Source: Trichobilharzia szidati (taxonomy: Eukaryota > Platyhelminthes > Trematoda > Strigeidida > Schistosomatidae). From it: DNA of 64,000 bases. Position 1 is the stretch's first letter; the number at the start of each line of letters is the position of its first letter. Position numbers and translations under genes: made by a program. Location of the stretch: positions 92,579,256 through 92,643,255 of the forward strand of contig OX235271.1 in the NCBI GenBank assembly GCA_944472155.2. The letters are read 5' to 3'. The notes under the pieces are model-generated. The model had not been told where the DNA came from, did not search any database, and saw nothing but the letters and a program-made list of their open reading frames with translations. Positions 36,901 through 48,900 of this stretch are shown in pieces.

Positions 36901-39900
36901 TCAGGGATGCGATGACCGATATCATGCCAATGGAGAGATGAATGTGCGCGTATGTGAAACAGGTGTTAGTGTGTTTGTGTGTGTAACGATACGCTGTCAA
37001 GTATAATGCCTGTCATTAGAAATGTGGGTGAAATTTTTTCAAAGGAGAAACGATTAGGTTGTCACTTTATCGAAACACAATGAGGATCCGCGAAAGGAGG
37101 TGGACTAGTCAAGAAGCAGTGTCTCAGAACACATCAAGCTGCTGTAAGATGTTTTTATAGACCTGAAGAGGAAACCGCTGGCTCCCCTGTAAAGCTAGGT
37201 GAGGTAATTCCATTCACCACATACGAAAGTGAATGCTGACCAAGCCAACATGGTGATTGAACTGACTGAATATATAAACGGTTTGAAGTCTGTTTGCGTT
37301 CGCCTGTCAACCACCGACCAACACCAGAGAGGCACTTCTGTGCAAGTTGATTCCACGTTAATCTGTAAGTCAGACATTCATTGAAATTAACTTTCAAGGA
37401 TTTATCTACAATTCTTAACTAACAGAAATTCAAACTACTGAAATGCATATGTTGACTAATAGCAATAGCAAACATAAAAAAATAAAAAAATAAATATTAT
37501 TGAACAATTATCATTATTTGTATTTTAAAATCAAAACAAACTCATAGAGTTCAAAAAGAAAAGGAAACTAATCCACTTGACAAGAAGAAAATATTCTACC
37601 GTCTTTACACAATTACTCATTCAACAAGAATATAATACGTCTAGTACAAAATAAAAAAGAGATTAAACTGATTGAAAGAATGTGATCAAGGATAAAAACA
37701 AAAGGCTTTTTTAAAAAAAAGTAATAAACAAATATATAAATATACTTTACATATGACATTATATAATGACTAATCTTCAAATAATAATAATAATAAAGGA
37801 AGAAAAGGCTGCTAAACAATAAGGCTATATTAGTAATTTAATAGTTGAAATTTTGCACAATAACACACACACACTATTAATAGTAATTAATGATGGTAGA
37901 AAAACTTAGTTGACACTAGTGGAATATCATTAGCGCAGACAAGATGGATTTGTGAATTACTAAATGTTTTATATTCATTTATCTGAAGTGATGGATCGTA
38001 AACAAAACGAACAGCACGTGTTTGAACTATCGGTATGGGGAAATATGATGCTGCCTAGACAATGAAAGAAAAAGAAAAAAATAGAGGTTTCATTCGCACA
38101 AAATTAGGTTTCAGCCAATGAACACAATCGAGTATTACTGTGTCAGTGTGTTTCTATTTGATACACTGAAATCTAAATTACATAATTGACCGGTAAACAC
38201 TTCTCACAGTTAAGTAGTTATGTTGCTCAAACCTTGAACCATTGAAAAACAGCCGTGCTTCGTCCTGGTTTGCGACTCATCAGTAGTATGCATCCACCGG
38301 GTTTTCAATTTAGACAGTTGGAAGTAGTCCGTAGAAAGGTCTGAATGGCTTGAAGGCCTATGTTCCACCCGGAAGGCAAAGTGATAAAATAAAAATAACA
38401 AACTACCATTGCAACTCATCTTCAGTTGTTCCAACGAAAATTCTCAACCAAATAACTATAATATCACAGTCAACAACAACAACGGTATTAAATAACTTCA
38501 AAAATTGTAGTTGTTCACTGTTGTGAACGGTAAGGAGATTATTCAAACCTCTATTTCAACTCAAAAAACACAATACGAAACACCATTTAATTCATTCTGT
38601 ATGCGTAACAATTAAATTATTTACTACATTCAAACTAAGAAATAAACTAAACTAACAAATGACAGTGGATGTTTCTTCAGGCATTATTTACCTATTTTTG
38701 TCGAACACAGTATATTACACAATTGTACACTTTTAAGACCCAGTGTGAATAGTGATGATCTTGGTGTAATCACAACGTTCGTTCACCATAATCGATAGAT
38801 GCTATTACGTGTATATATTATTATTGCCTTAGGCTTTGAGTGCAGCATATAGCTCCAACAGCATATATCCACTTCACTATGTTCTCTATTGTCCTTTTTG
38901 GCGGACTCTACGACTGCTCATAGGCTGTCACCTCCTCATCACACGAGCCCCTCCATGTTACCCTCAAAGCCACACGCAACTCGTCGTTTTCCATTCAAGT
39001 CCCACTCTAAGGTCAGTCAGCCTGATGTGTAATTTCACTGAACAGTTACCTCAGCATATGTTCAATCCATCTCCATTTACTTGTCGCTAATCCTATCTGG
39101 CTAGCTGATCTTCAGTATGGAACGAAGACAGCTATTGATGAGATTCGGCAGCCTGTTCACAATGTTTTTGACGATTATGCACTGAATATCTGAACTATAT
39201 AGAAACACTAACTTGACATTTGTATTGAAAATCCAAATTTTGTTGTTTACGCTTCATGTACAAGTGTGTATAAAATTCATTAAAGACAGAGGAAAATGAG
39301 GCGAATGTATGCAAAATTTAATCACAATAAAAAATTTTAGAAAAATATCTTCTAGTCGTAATTAACAAATAAATATATAACTAATGCTCTAGCTAAGAAT
39401 ATAACAACGAAAAAACTACCTCTTTATCATTTGAATTCAAATGAAGAAAACTGCAGGGAAGTGTAGACGATGCTGAAGGTCTTACAGCATGATTAGGATC
39501 ATTCACCGATGTTAAACGAATAATTTGACCATTAGGGGAAATAATCGATCTGTAGGTTGGTGAAATAATCCTATCCAATAACTTGAAATCGATTGATGGA
39601 TATACATTGAACCATAAGGGGTCGATAGGATTTTCTGTTGTAATCTAGATATTAGAAGTAATAAGATTTATCAATGGAAATAAATATAGTGTACTAACAA
39701 AATAATGAAGCAAAACTTTTACATTTGACAAACAACCCTACATTCAGAAAGTTTCTTAAATGAAAAGACTACTACATAAGTGTTTCTACATTAGTACTAG
39801 CAAACGTAGTGGTTTATTGTCATTATTTTTGATTGTAAAATTAATGGAAAACACCATTTGCAATTAGTTGTGTTCTCTGAGCTGGTGGTTGGTTTAATTA

Positions 39901-42900
39901 CGGAGCTTTAGTCGTCCTTCTAGACAACATCTTCAGCGCAAATTTTAGCATCGAATGAACTGATTTAAATTTCCCATGAATGACAGAATTGCGTTTCCTG
40001 GTAACCATCTTTGTGACTGGTAGTCGATTTGCCTCTGTATTGATCATTTTTTACTGACTTGAATTTCGAACTTTCTCATCACATGATTTACTTTTTATTA
40101 GTTGGTGGTAAATTTGGTCTATATTAACATGTTTTTTAATCGCATATTCGCATGAGTACCAGGCTTCTAAGAATTCTCTGTCAATTTTTGGTATTTCCTC
40201 TGTTTAAAATGTTGACATTATCCCAATCAAAATGATGTTCATAATTATCCACATGCATTGATATGAAACGGGAATATATATCATGTCTTTTCACAGCTAA
40301 TTTGTGTTCCTGGATTCTGATTCGAAGGGGACGCCACTTTGGTCGATGTAAATCATTCTCATGAATGGGCAGAACTTACAAGTGACCATAATTGAAAAAA
40401 AAACTAAATTCTACAGACTCTAACTCACACTATATCTACAACGACCTCACATGCTTTTGCATGTGTAGGTATATTTGGGTATACATAATAGAATGTTCCA
40501 ATTCAGTCCGAAAGAGAGGAAACCTTCTTTCGTTCCTTCCTTCAGATCATAAGCAGCAATCACGAAAACAAGCACAGATGTATGATGCTGTATACTGTTG
40601 ACAGTAGCTGAACACCACTCACATCAACCAGCAGTGTTTGCTAGTCGGATCGAAAGGATCTACACATCGTACTGAGTAAATTGCAAATTGCGGATTTGAT
40701 TTAAAGTATTATCAGTTCGTCCAAGTTGCTGGGCACACAACTGATGAGCTCGACTCTGATTTGAGAGAAACAGCCATCGTCCAGTGTTTAAATCACTTTA
40801 ATATGGCCAGCAGGCAATATTGGTGGATGTGACTGGTATGAGACTACTCGTTTTTATCAGTCAGTAGTATGTATCGTCATCCACGTAAATAAGTGATTTG
40901 AACATCACACAGAATATTCGAAATGTGCCTAATCTTGATCAAAGTTCAGCATATCATTACAAGATATTTATGAGTGATAACGGATAAAAATAATTTCTTA
41001 AAAATTTCACACAATTTCAAAAAATATTATTAATGGCGACGGAAAAATTCACGATTAATTACACGTTTCCACATTATACGAAGAGAAAGTAAAGTGTCAA
41101 TCTGCGAGTAGACTGAACTGTTTACCGTGTTATATTTAAGAGATTAACGTGGTTTGATCTCAAATATTAAATATTGTCAAATATTTCATTAATTCCATCG
41201 TAAAAGTAGGGAAATTATACCTTCTAAAGTTGAATTTCTCTAAAGCGATAAAAACCAGTGGTGTCCATCAGATATAGATCTGCTAATGGACGGAATACTG
41301 ATCAACTTTACCGATATGGGAATTGATTCGTTAACGAAGAATAGTCTCATCGATTAAAAGTATGCAGACAATATTATCTTTGACGAAATGCAGAGTCCGC
41401 TGAACACTTTGAAAAAAATCCTTATATGGTTGTCATGTGATTCGCTCGTCAAATGTAAGACAATAGTACAGGACTGATTGGCACCAACTACTAGTTGAGC
41501 ACGTTGACTTCACTTCTTTGGAGAATTTCACAGACCCTAGTGAACTGACAAAGCTAACTTGACGAAATTTCAGCATACATACAAACGGCACGTTCAAAAT
41601 TTTATAACTTACACCATCTTCGGAGTAGATATGATATCCGGTTATCGATCGATGGATGTGTGTATTGCGTAGCAGTTCGCTCTGTCCTTCTTATAACTTA
41701 GATGTGGCCACTGAAAGTAGGTGGAAGGATGCTAGCTGTCTCTGACCACAGGTGTTTATGTCGTATCTTTCATATTAAGTGGTACGACATTGTCAGTAAT
41801 ACTGAGGTTAGGCGTTGAGTGTTTGCTAAGGAGGGCAAGTCGATCGGTTATTTTGTGAGTTTACACCGATTCAAATGACTATGACACGTTACAAGCCATC
41901 ATCTTCCTTATTTAGCAATGTTAGCTGACATATGATTGGATTAGAAAACAGTTAAGGGTGATCAAAACAAAACAAAGAATCAACTAATTAAGCCTTTCAA
42001 TGTTCGTCTCGGCCACATAGACAGATGTAAACTGTCCGACTGAGATCCTCTATATTCTAAAAAATCAATGGTTGGAGACCATGGAGACCAATCGTGATGT
42101 GACCAAAGATTTGTCTAATTCAGTCAATAAACTACGTATAGAAGACTTCTAATGAAAACTGAATTATGAATTGATTTCCACTTTCTTCATTTTAAGATGT
42201 ATTAGCCGAAACTACAGGACATTTCCCCAAAAACATCTATAACACTTGAGAAGTAGGATCATGTGAAATCCCTGGATAATGAAAGGCATTTTTATCTGCA
42301 AGAGCATAGAAACCTCCAGATACATGTTTCTTATTCGTGGAAGTATGGATAGGTATTATTATTCGCTGAGCAATTAATTTTTTTCAAAACGTTAGACTAC
42401 TCATTAGTAGTTCGCGTAGAAATACAAAAGTTTTTGATAGGAAAAGTGCACCCAACAATATTATATTTGATGCCAAAGACAAATTAATGTCATTAAATAA
42501 TCAGAAATAAACTTGTAAGCGGACAAGGCAATCCGTATCACTGTAGATATCCTTTTAAAAGTAAAATCCGATGGTACATTTTATACACATGATCTATTCT
42601 ACTGAGTTCAACGAAATCATATAAACGCATCGCTAAAAGGAATTAAACTGAAAAATGATGAATATTATTTTTATACTACACAGGGTCATTAAAATTAAAT
42701 CACTGAAAATTTATAGTGTTGCTAAGGTGAATTTAGAAATGACATCTCGTAGTGGACATTATCCACCTTAATTGAAATTGGAAATACTGAGGACAATAAA
42801 TAATGGAGTTATACTCTACCACAGTGCCCAAGTTTTATTCTTATATCGATAATAAACTCAAATGGCGAAAACATCATATGTGAATCTTTTAGAAATGCCC

Positions 42901-45900
42901 AGGCAACAAGGATTAGCTGCAGACGATTATTCAAACAACTGACTCTTAACTACTAGTTCACAATTTCAAATCTGTTCATCTTTGAATTGTCGATATTAGA
43001 TGGTTGGAGATGATGAAGATTCCTGGCCAACAGCAATAACAACAACAGACAACAATCAGCATAAAGGAACAACCTCCTTTACCTACCTACCTGGGAAGAA
43101 TCGTTTCAACTACAGCTGGACGTAACTGACGAGGATATCAAAGCAAGAATCGGAAAAGCAAGACAAGCTTTCACTACTCTCAAGTCTGTGTGCAGGTCAA
43201 CAGTACTCAGTATGAAAAATAAGATCCAGATTTTCAACTCCAATGTGAAGTCAGTGATACTAACTATACGGATCAGAGACTCGCCGCGTCATAAAGAGCA
43301 TCTCAAACAAACTACAGACCTTCATTAACAGCTGTCGTCACTCAATGAGATGGCCGGCCAGAAAAGATCAGCAACAGGGATCTCTGGTAATGAACGAACC
43401 AACCCAGCAGGAACCAACTATGCAGGAAGAAATGGAAGTGAACTGGCCATACTCTGAGAAAACCACCAGGTGACAACATCACAAGACAGGCCCTCAAGTG
43501 GAACCCGACTAGGAAGTGGCGAGTTGGTGGTCAGTGCAAGGGTGACTTCGAGGAGGTCATGTGAAGAGGAGATGAAGACATATGGGCAGACGTGAAGCAA
43601 GATGAAAACGTTGGCAGAGAACCGAATGCAATGGAGATGTGCGGCTGAAGCCCTTTGTTCCTCTAGGAACTAAAGGAAACAATAATAATAATAAGATGGC
43701 TGGAGGCAATCGGAAAGAAGCTTTCGATCTAGGTTGCATGCTACTTGGCGCTCACCAGTCATCAAGGCGTATCCGCAACCTTGAAGGAACAACTCATATC
43801 CCTTCTGAGATTCGAAGCCGGGTCACTTACTGCTACCGTCAGAGACATTATCACTGAGCTATTCCGGCCCGCGATTGACCTCCTGTAAGACTGTTTTGCA
43901 TAGTGTTCATCTGTATCAATTCTCACATTACAACTGACATTATAATTCAGACGACAAGTATGACTAATCGGTTACACAGCGCTAAAATATTTGTTGACTG
44001 CATTTTGACCAAAAGTTGTGCAATGACGGCTCGAAAAGTCTGATGTTCTACGGATAGAGAATATCATCTCTGGGTTTATTACGCTGCTTAAAAAGATGAA
44101 ATAAATTCAATTTTAATTAGACAAATAATTTGCTTGTTAACTTATATCCACAGAAAATTTAATTTCATCAAACAACGCTAGTGAACTCACTTGTGAAGAA
44201 GGCGTACAGATTGAAACATTCTGTAAAGCTGGCAAACAGTGACCTACACCAGTAGGTAAACAACTGTCACAGTTTATTGGATCTGTATCCACTGACTGCA
44301 TATTAGAAATTCTGCAGTTTAATAAAGTTTCACAAACTTCATTAGAAGATGATTCGAAATTGGAATTTTCTGGCGGCATGAGTAATGAATCATTGACAGC
44401 ACTGTAAAGAAATACAGAAATATGAAGCTGCAACAATAGCGAAAGTAAGCAGATCAAGGCCAAAAAAATTTAAAGTTTCTGGGAGATTGAAGAGCTTATT
44501 AAAACTGATGGCATAAAATCGAGTGAATTGGAGGTGTACGCATAGGCTCAGGTTGGAAAAGAGTCAGTGGTGGTCAAACCAAAACATGGAATCAGTCAAT
44601 GAAATACACAACAGTTAGTCTAAGCCACGTAAAAAGATGTAGACTTCCTAGTTGGGGTCCTCGGGACGGTAAAAACCAATGAAGGTTGGAGACAATCGGT
44701 GATCTGGCTCAGAATCGTTCTCCTTGTGACCTATAATACCCAATGAAACTACATCGCTCTTCGATATTACTATTCTTTTTGCCTCATATCTCTGTTTACT
44801 GTCTCTATTTTGCGTTTCTTTTCACTTTTTTCTCTCGCTTTGTGTGCTAAGTGAATTGAGGCGACTCGAACTGCTGCACATCGGTGCAAAGTTCTATGTT
44901 GAAACCAGTCAGTCAGTCGGAGGTGTACCGCTGAAACTCTATGTTTTACTGAGAACTTAAGTAATGTATGCTAAGAATAAGAAAATTTTCTTCGCTACAA
45001 CTGTCTTTTTACTCCCTATGAACCAGAATTCAAATACATCCTAATTTATCTAAGTAGATCAAGATTTCGGCTGAAAAAAAAGATTGAATAAACCTCAGTT
45101 TTTGTCTATTTTCTAAACTACAGATAATCATCACCTTGAACAAAACAAATCATCGCCAGATTTTAATCCATTTGGGTAAAGACTCAGTTATGATGTATTT
45201 TACTGCGCAACTCAATAGTAGACGTTTTAACCTGGGAAATATGAGTAATATCCCTTTAGCAGCAGATAAATGCTGCAGAAAAATCCTAGTAACAAAAATA
45301 CCACTGACAACATTAGACAGATTAACAAACGCATTAATGAGCATCTTCCTTCAAGGTTCGGAAAAGGTCAGATAAAATTTGTAAGAATTTCTATTTTGGC
45401 TCATTTGATTGATAGCGGTCACCAAGTGGACAAAAATAGTGCCTTCAAAGTTATCTATCGCATTCCATCGAGCCTTTCGAACGGAATTCGAATCCGTCTT
45501 TTACACATAGCCGAAGCTATGTGAATCCGAGAGAACAATCCTAGTCTTTGCATACAAAAGAAGTTTGTTCTACCTTTGTCTCTCTCTCTCTCTTAGCCTA
45601 GGTGAATTCTATTCAAAACCCTCACACCCTTTGTTATTTTCCATCTCCTTCGTACTTTTATGATATTTATTTAAACTCTGATTATCTGTCCACTCCACCT
45701 TTAGTGTTACGTAACTCTTAAGATTTGACCTAATTTATTTATTGAATTGTCTACATATACATATATTACTACCTTTGTCATTCTTATCGCCACCTGCATA
45801 AACCTTATTATCAATATTTTGTTATCATTATAATCAGCGTTATTAACTACGTTCAAAACATTTACCACTTTATTATTATTATTATTAATTTGATCCACAA

Positions 45901-48900
45901 AATCACCGTCATTGGTTAAAAAAGTTTTTAAATATAAATCTATGTACATTAGAGTAAAGCCTGAAGAAGATCTAACTGAAAACAATATTGTTCGCTTATA
46001 TGTCTTGTTGTAATATTAAAAGTGGGAATATTTAAAGATTTATTCAAACACAATCACAAAAAAAGAATTTGTTACAAACTCACTCATCATCCAGACTGAA
46101 TGATAACTGTGTGTTAGCCGGAGTTGAAGTAGATTGATGCACATGATCTTCAGGATTTAAGTTCAAGTCTTCTGATATATGCATACATTCACAGAATTGA
46201 ATTTCTGGAGATCTGTAGTGATCGTCTTCAGTAGTGACATTTAAGATATTTACGCGACTGGAACATTCCAGTGGTGGACTGGTAATATGACTGCCTAAGT
46301 TAGTATCAAGTTGGAAATATGAAGCATTCCTAGCAGACGGTGGTGCATAAGAAGTAGATGGCACTAAGTGCTCAGTGGAATACGTCTTCTAAATATGCGA
46401 TAAAATAAAGATACACATGGAAAATGAGCAATTGTATTTAGACAGGAACTAATTAAGTGAAAGTGAGCACAAAATAAGTAAACCGAGTGTAAATCCTGCA
46501 TTAAGTTAGTCAACAATAACTCAACACTTTTCTACTGACATTACTTTAACAATATGAATGATCACTAACCAGATTTGCAGTTCATAATTGCATTACACCC
46601 TGATAGTATGTTTCTTTATGTGTAAGACCCATAAAAACTCACAGATTTACAATTACCAGTTACAAGAAAATCTGCAACGGTGTTAGAGAAGCCTAATATC
46701 AGCACTCTTATTTGATTTTACTACAAATGTGTCGATGAAAGTGAATTTACATGGTTTCTGAGTCTCAGGAATTGACACTTTTGTCAGGGAAACGTTCCAT
46801 TGACTCGAAGTAAACGAACAATATAAAAAGCTAGAAAGTCCAGTCAACTGAATACTTTGAGAAAAGCCTTATACGTAAAGCTAAATTTAATTATTTCTGG
46901 TTATTTGTTTTCGGTACTCGTCGACATTTATCTAAAACGTTTGGGGAACTTTTATTACTTTCAAATTAAAACTTCTTTCATTCAGTGCTGAAGTCAATGC
47001 TTTTATCGTCAAGTTATTTAAGTCACTGACTTTGTTACTAGTTGATTTCGGTTTGTAATCGTAAGTAAGGAATAGGAGTTCCCCTGGAGTTGTTGATGGG
47101 TTCTGGCAGACACGAAACAAGGATGGGGTAGTTATTCTTTCTTTTCGAATCTTAATGCCTACAACCAAAAGGATAAAATTGCTCTACAGTGTCCAACAGT
47201 ACTCGATTTTGTGCCTATTTGTGATACTTTTAAGCAATAATTTTTTTATAAAGTAATCCGATTACTGAATGGGTTCATCTTTAAAATCTGTAAATTTCTA
47301 TGGGTCAGCGAGCGTTAAAGGAAATTCCTTTCTCAATCATGAAAACTGCTTAATTTCTCATTGACGTTTTACACTTTAGCGGTTTCTTCGTAGGCCGACT
47401 CACCTTATCCAACACTCTATGCTGAATGTCAGCATCTTCATGTTTTGAGGATTCACCATGAGTTGACATCAGTTGGAGAACCACTGGAAAACCAGGGAGT
47501 ACTGGACAGCTGTTTCGTTCTACTTTGGGACTCTTCATCAGTACGCACCCACTGGGGTTCGAACCCAGGACCTTCTGGCCAGCGAGCTCGTAGACCATTA
47601 AGCCACTGGGACCCAATCCAATGGCCAACCCGTCAATTCCGACTTCTGCCAAATCACGACATAGCGCAACCACTAGCCAATATCTTCGGCGGGTATTTGT
47701 CCTCACACCCGACCTGCCACACCCTACTGGTCACGACTTCCCACTAGAACCTCAGTTAACTACCTATGGTTCTCCAATGGTTCTCTAAACGATGTCAACT
47801 CATGATGAAATCCTGTAACCAATCAATCGAATCCCTGCAAACCAATACTTGAAAATCAATTAGATGCTCACTAGCGACTGGCCGTATTCAGGTAGGTAGC
47901 TACCTTGGGCCCTAGTGGGAATTTGTAGCCAGTAGGGTGCAGCAGGTTAGGTGTGAGGACAAATTCTCACCGAAGACATTGGCTAGCGGTCGCGCTATGC
48001 CGTGAATTGACATTCGCTAACAGTCAAAAATGATCATAGATTATTTATAGAAATGTATTCACTTTAAAGGAAGTGAGAATTGAGAAAAGACAGGCTTACT
48101 TCAATGGTATATAAGTTCACTTGAGGCTGTATATCCACTTGTGAATGACGTATAGATGGTGTAGGAAACTCATGATTTACTTCACTATTTGATGAAATCA
48201 TGAATTCGGCTAAGGGAAACGAACAAAGGAATAGAAGACACTTCATGAATCCTTTATAAAAATGTAAAGTACAACCGAAGATAATGAGACAAGTAATGGA
48301 AAATAACATAACCACATACACACCGCTATACGACAGTGCCACGTGTCAAGTGATCCACAACGGAAAATTCAGCGAGGCGTTCGAAGTGCATACAGGAGTA
48401 AGGCAAGACTGTCTACTATCACCGATGATATTCTTAATTGTGGTCGACTGGATTATGCGTCAGACTGTTGGAGGCGAGGAGTCAGGAAAACGCTGGCCCA
48501 CCAATAAGAAGACTCTAGAAGATCTGGATTTCGCAGATGATATATGTCTAACCTCACACAAACTCGAAGACTTGTAGACGAAAACCAACAAACTGGCTGA
48601 AGCGGTAGCGGAAACAGGACTGTAGGTGAACACAGAGAAGACGGAGGTGATGAAGATAACCAATCACCATCAATGGAAGATTCAACAGAGGTTATCTCCT
48701 TCACTTACGTGGAAAGCATCGTTTCAACTATAGGCGGAACGCATGAAGATGTCAAAGCTGGCTAGAATCGGAAAGGCAAGATACGCCTTCATCAACCTGA
48801 AAGCAGTTTGGAAATCTTCTACACTGACTCAGTCAGCATAAAGAACAAGATTCGGATTTTCAACACAAATGTGAAGTCAGCCAGTGCTTCTATACGGGTC

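Noticed and set aside
37155..37397. A minus-strand gene fragment of 80 codons
   Set aside because: No motif, overlapping open frames on the same strand, and no phase match to the neighbouring exons.
40733..40790. Hammerhead (CTGATGAGCTC..GAGAGAAACAGCC)
   Set aside because: An extra A before GAAA and mismatched stem I; only a vague SINE-A resemblance and no tRNA-like head.
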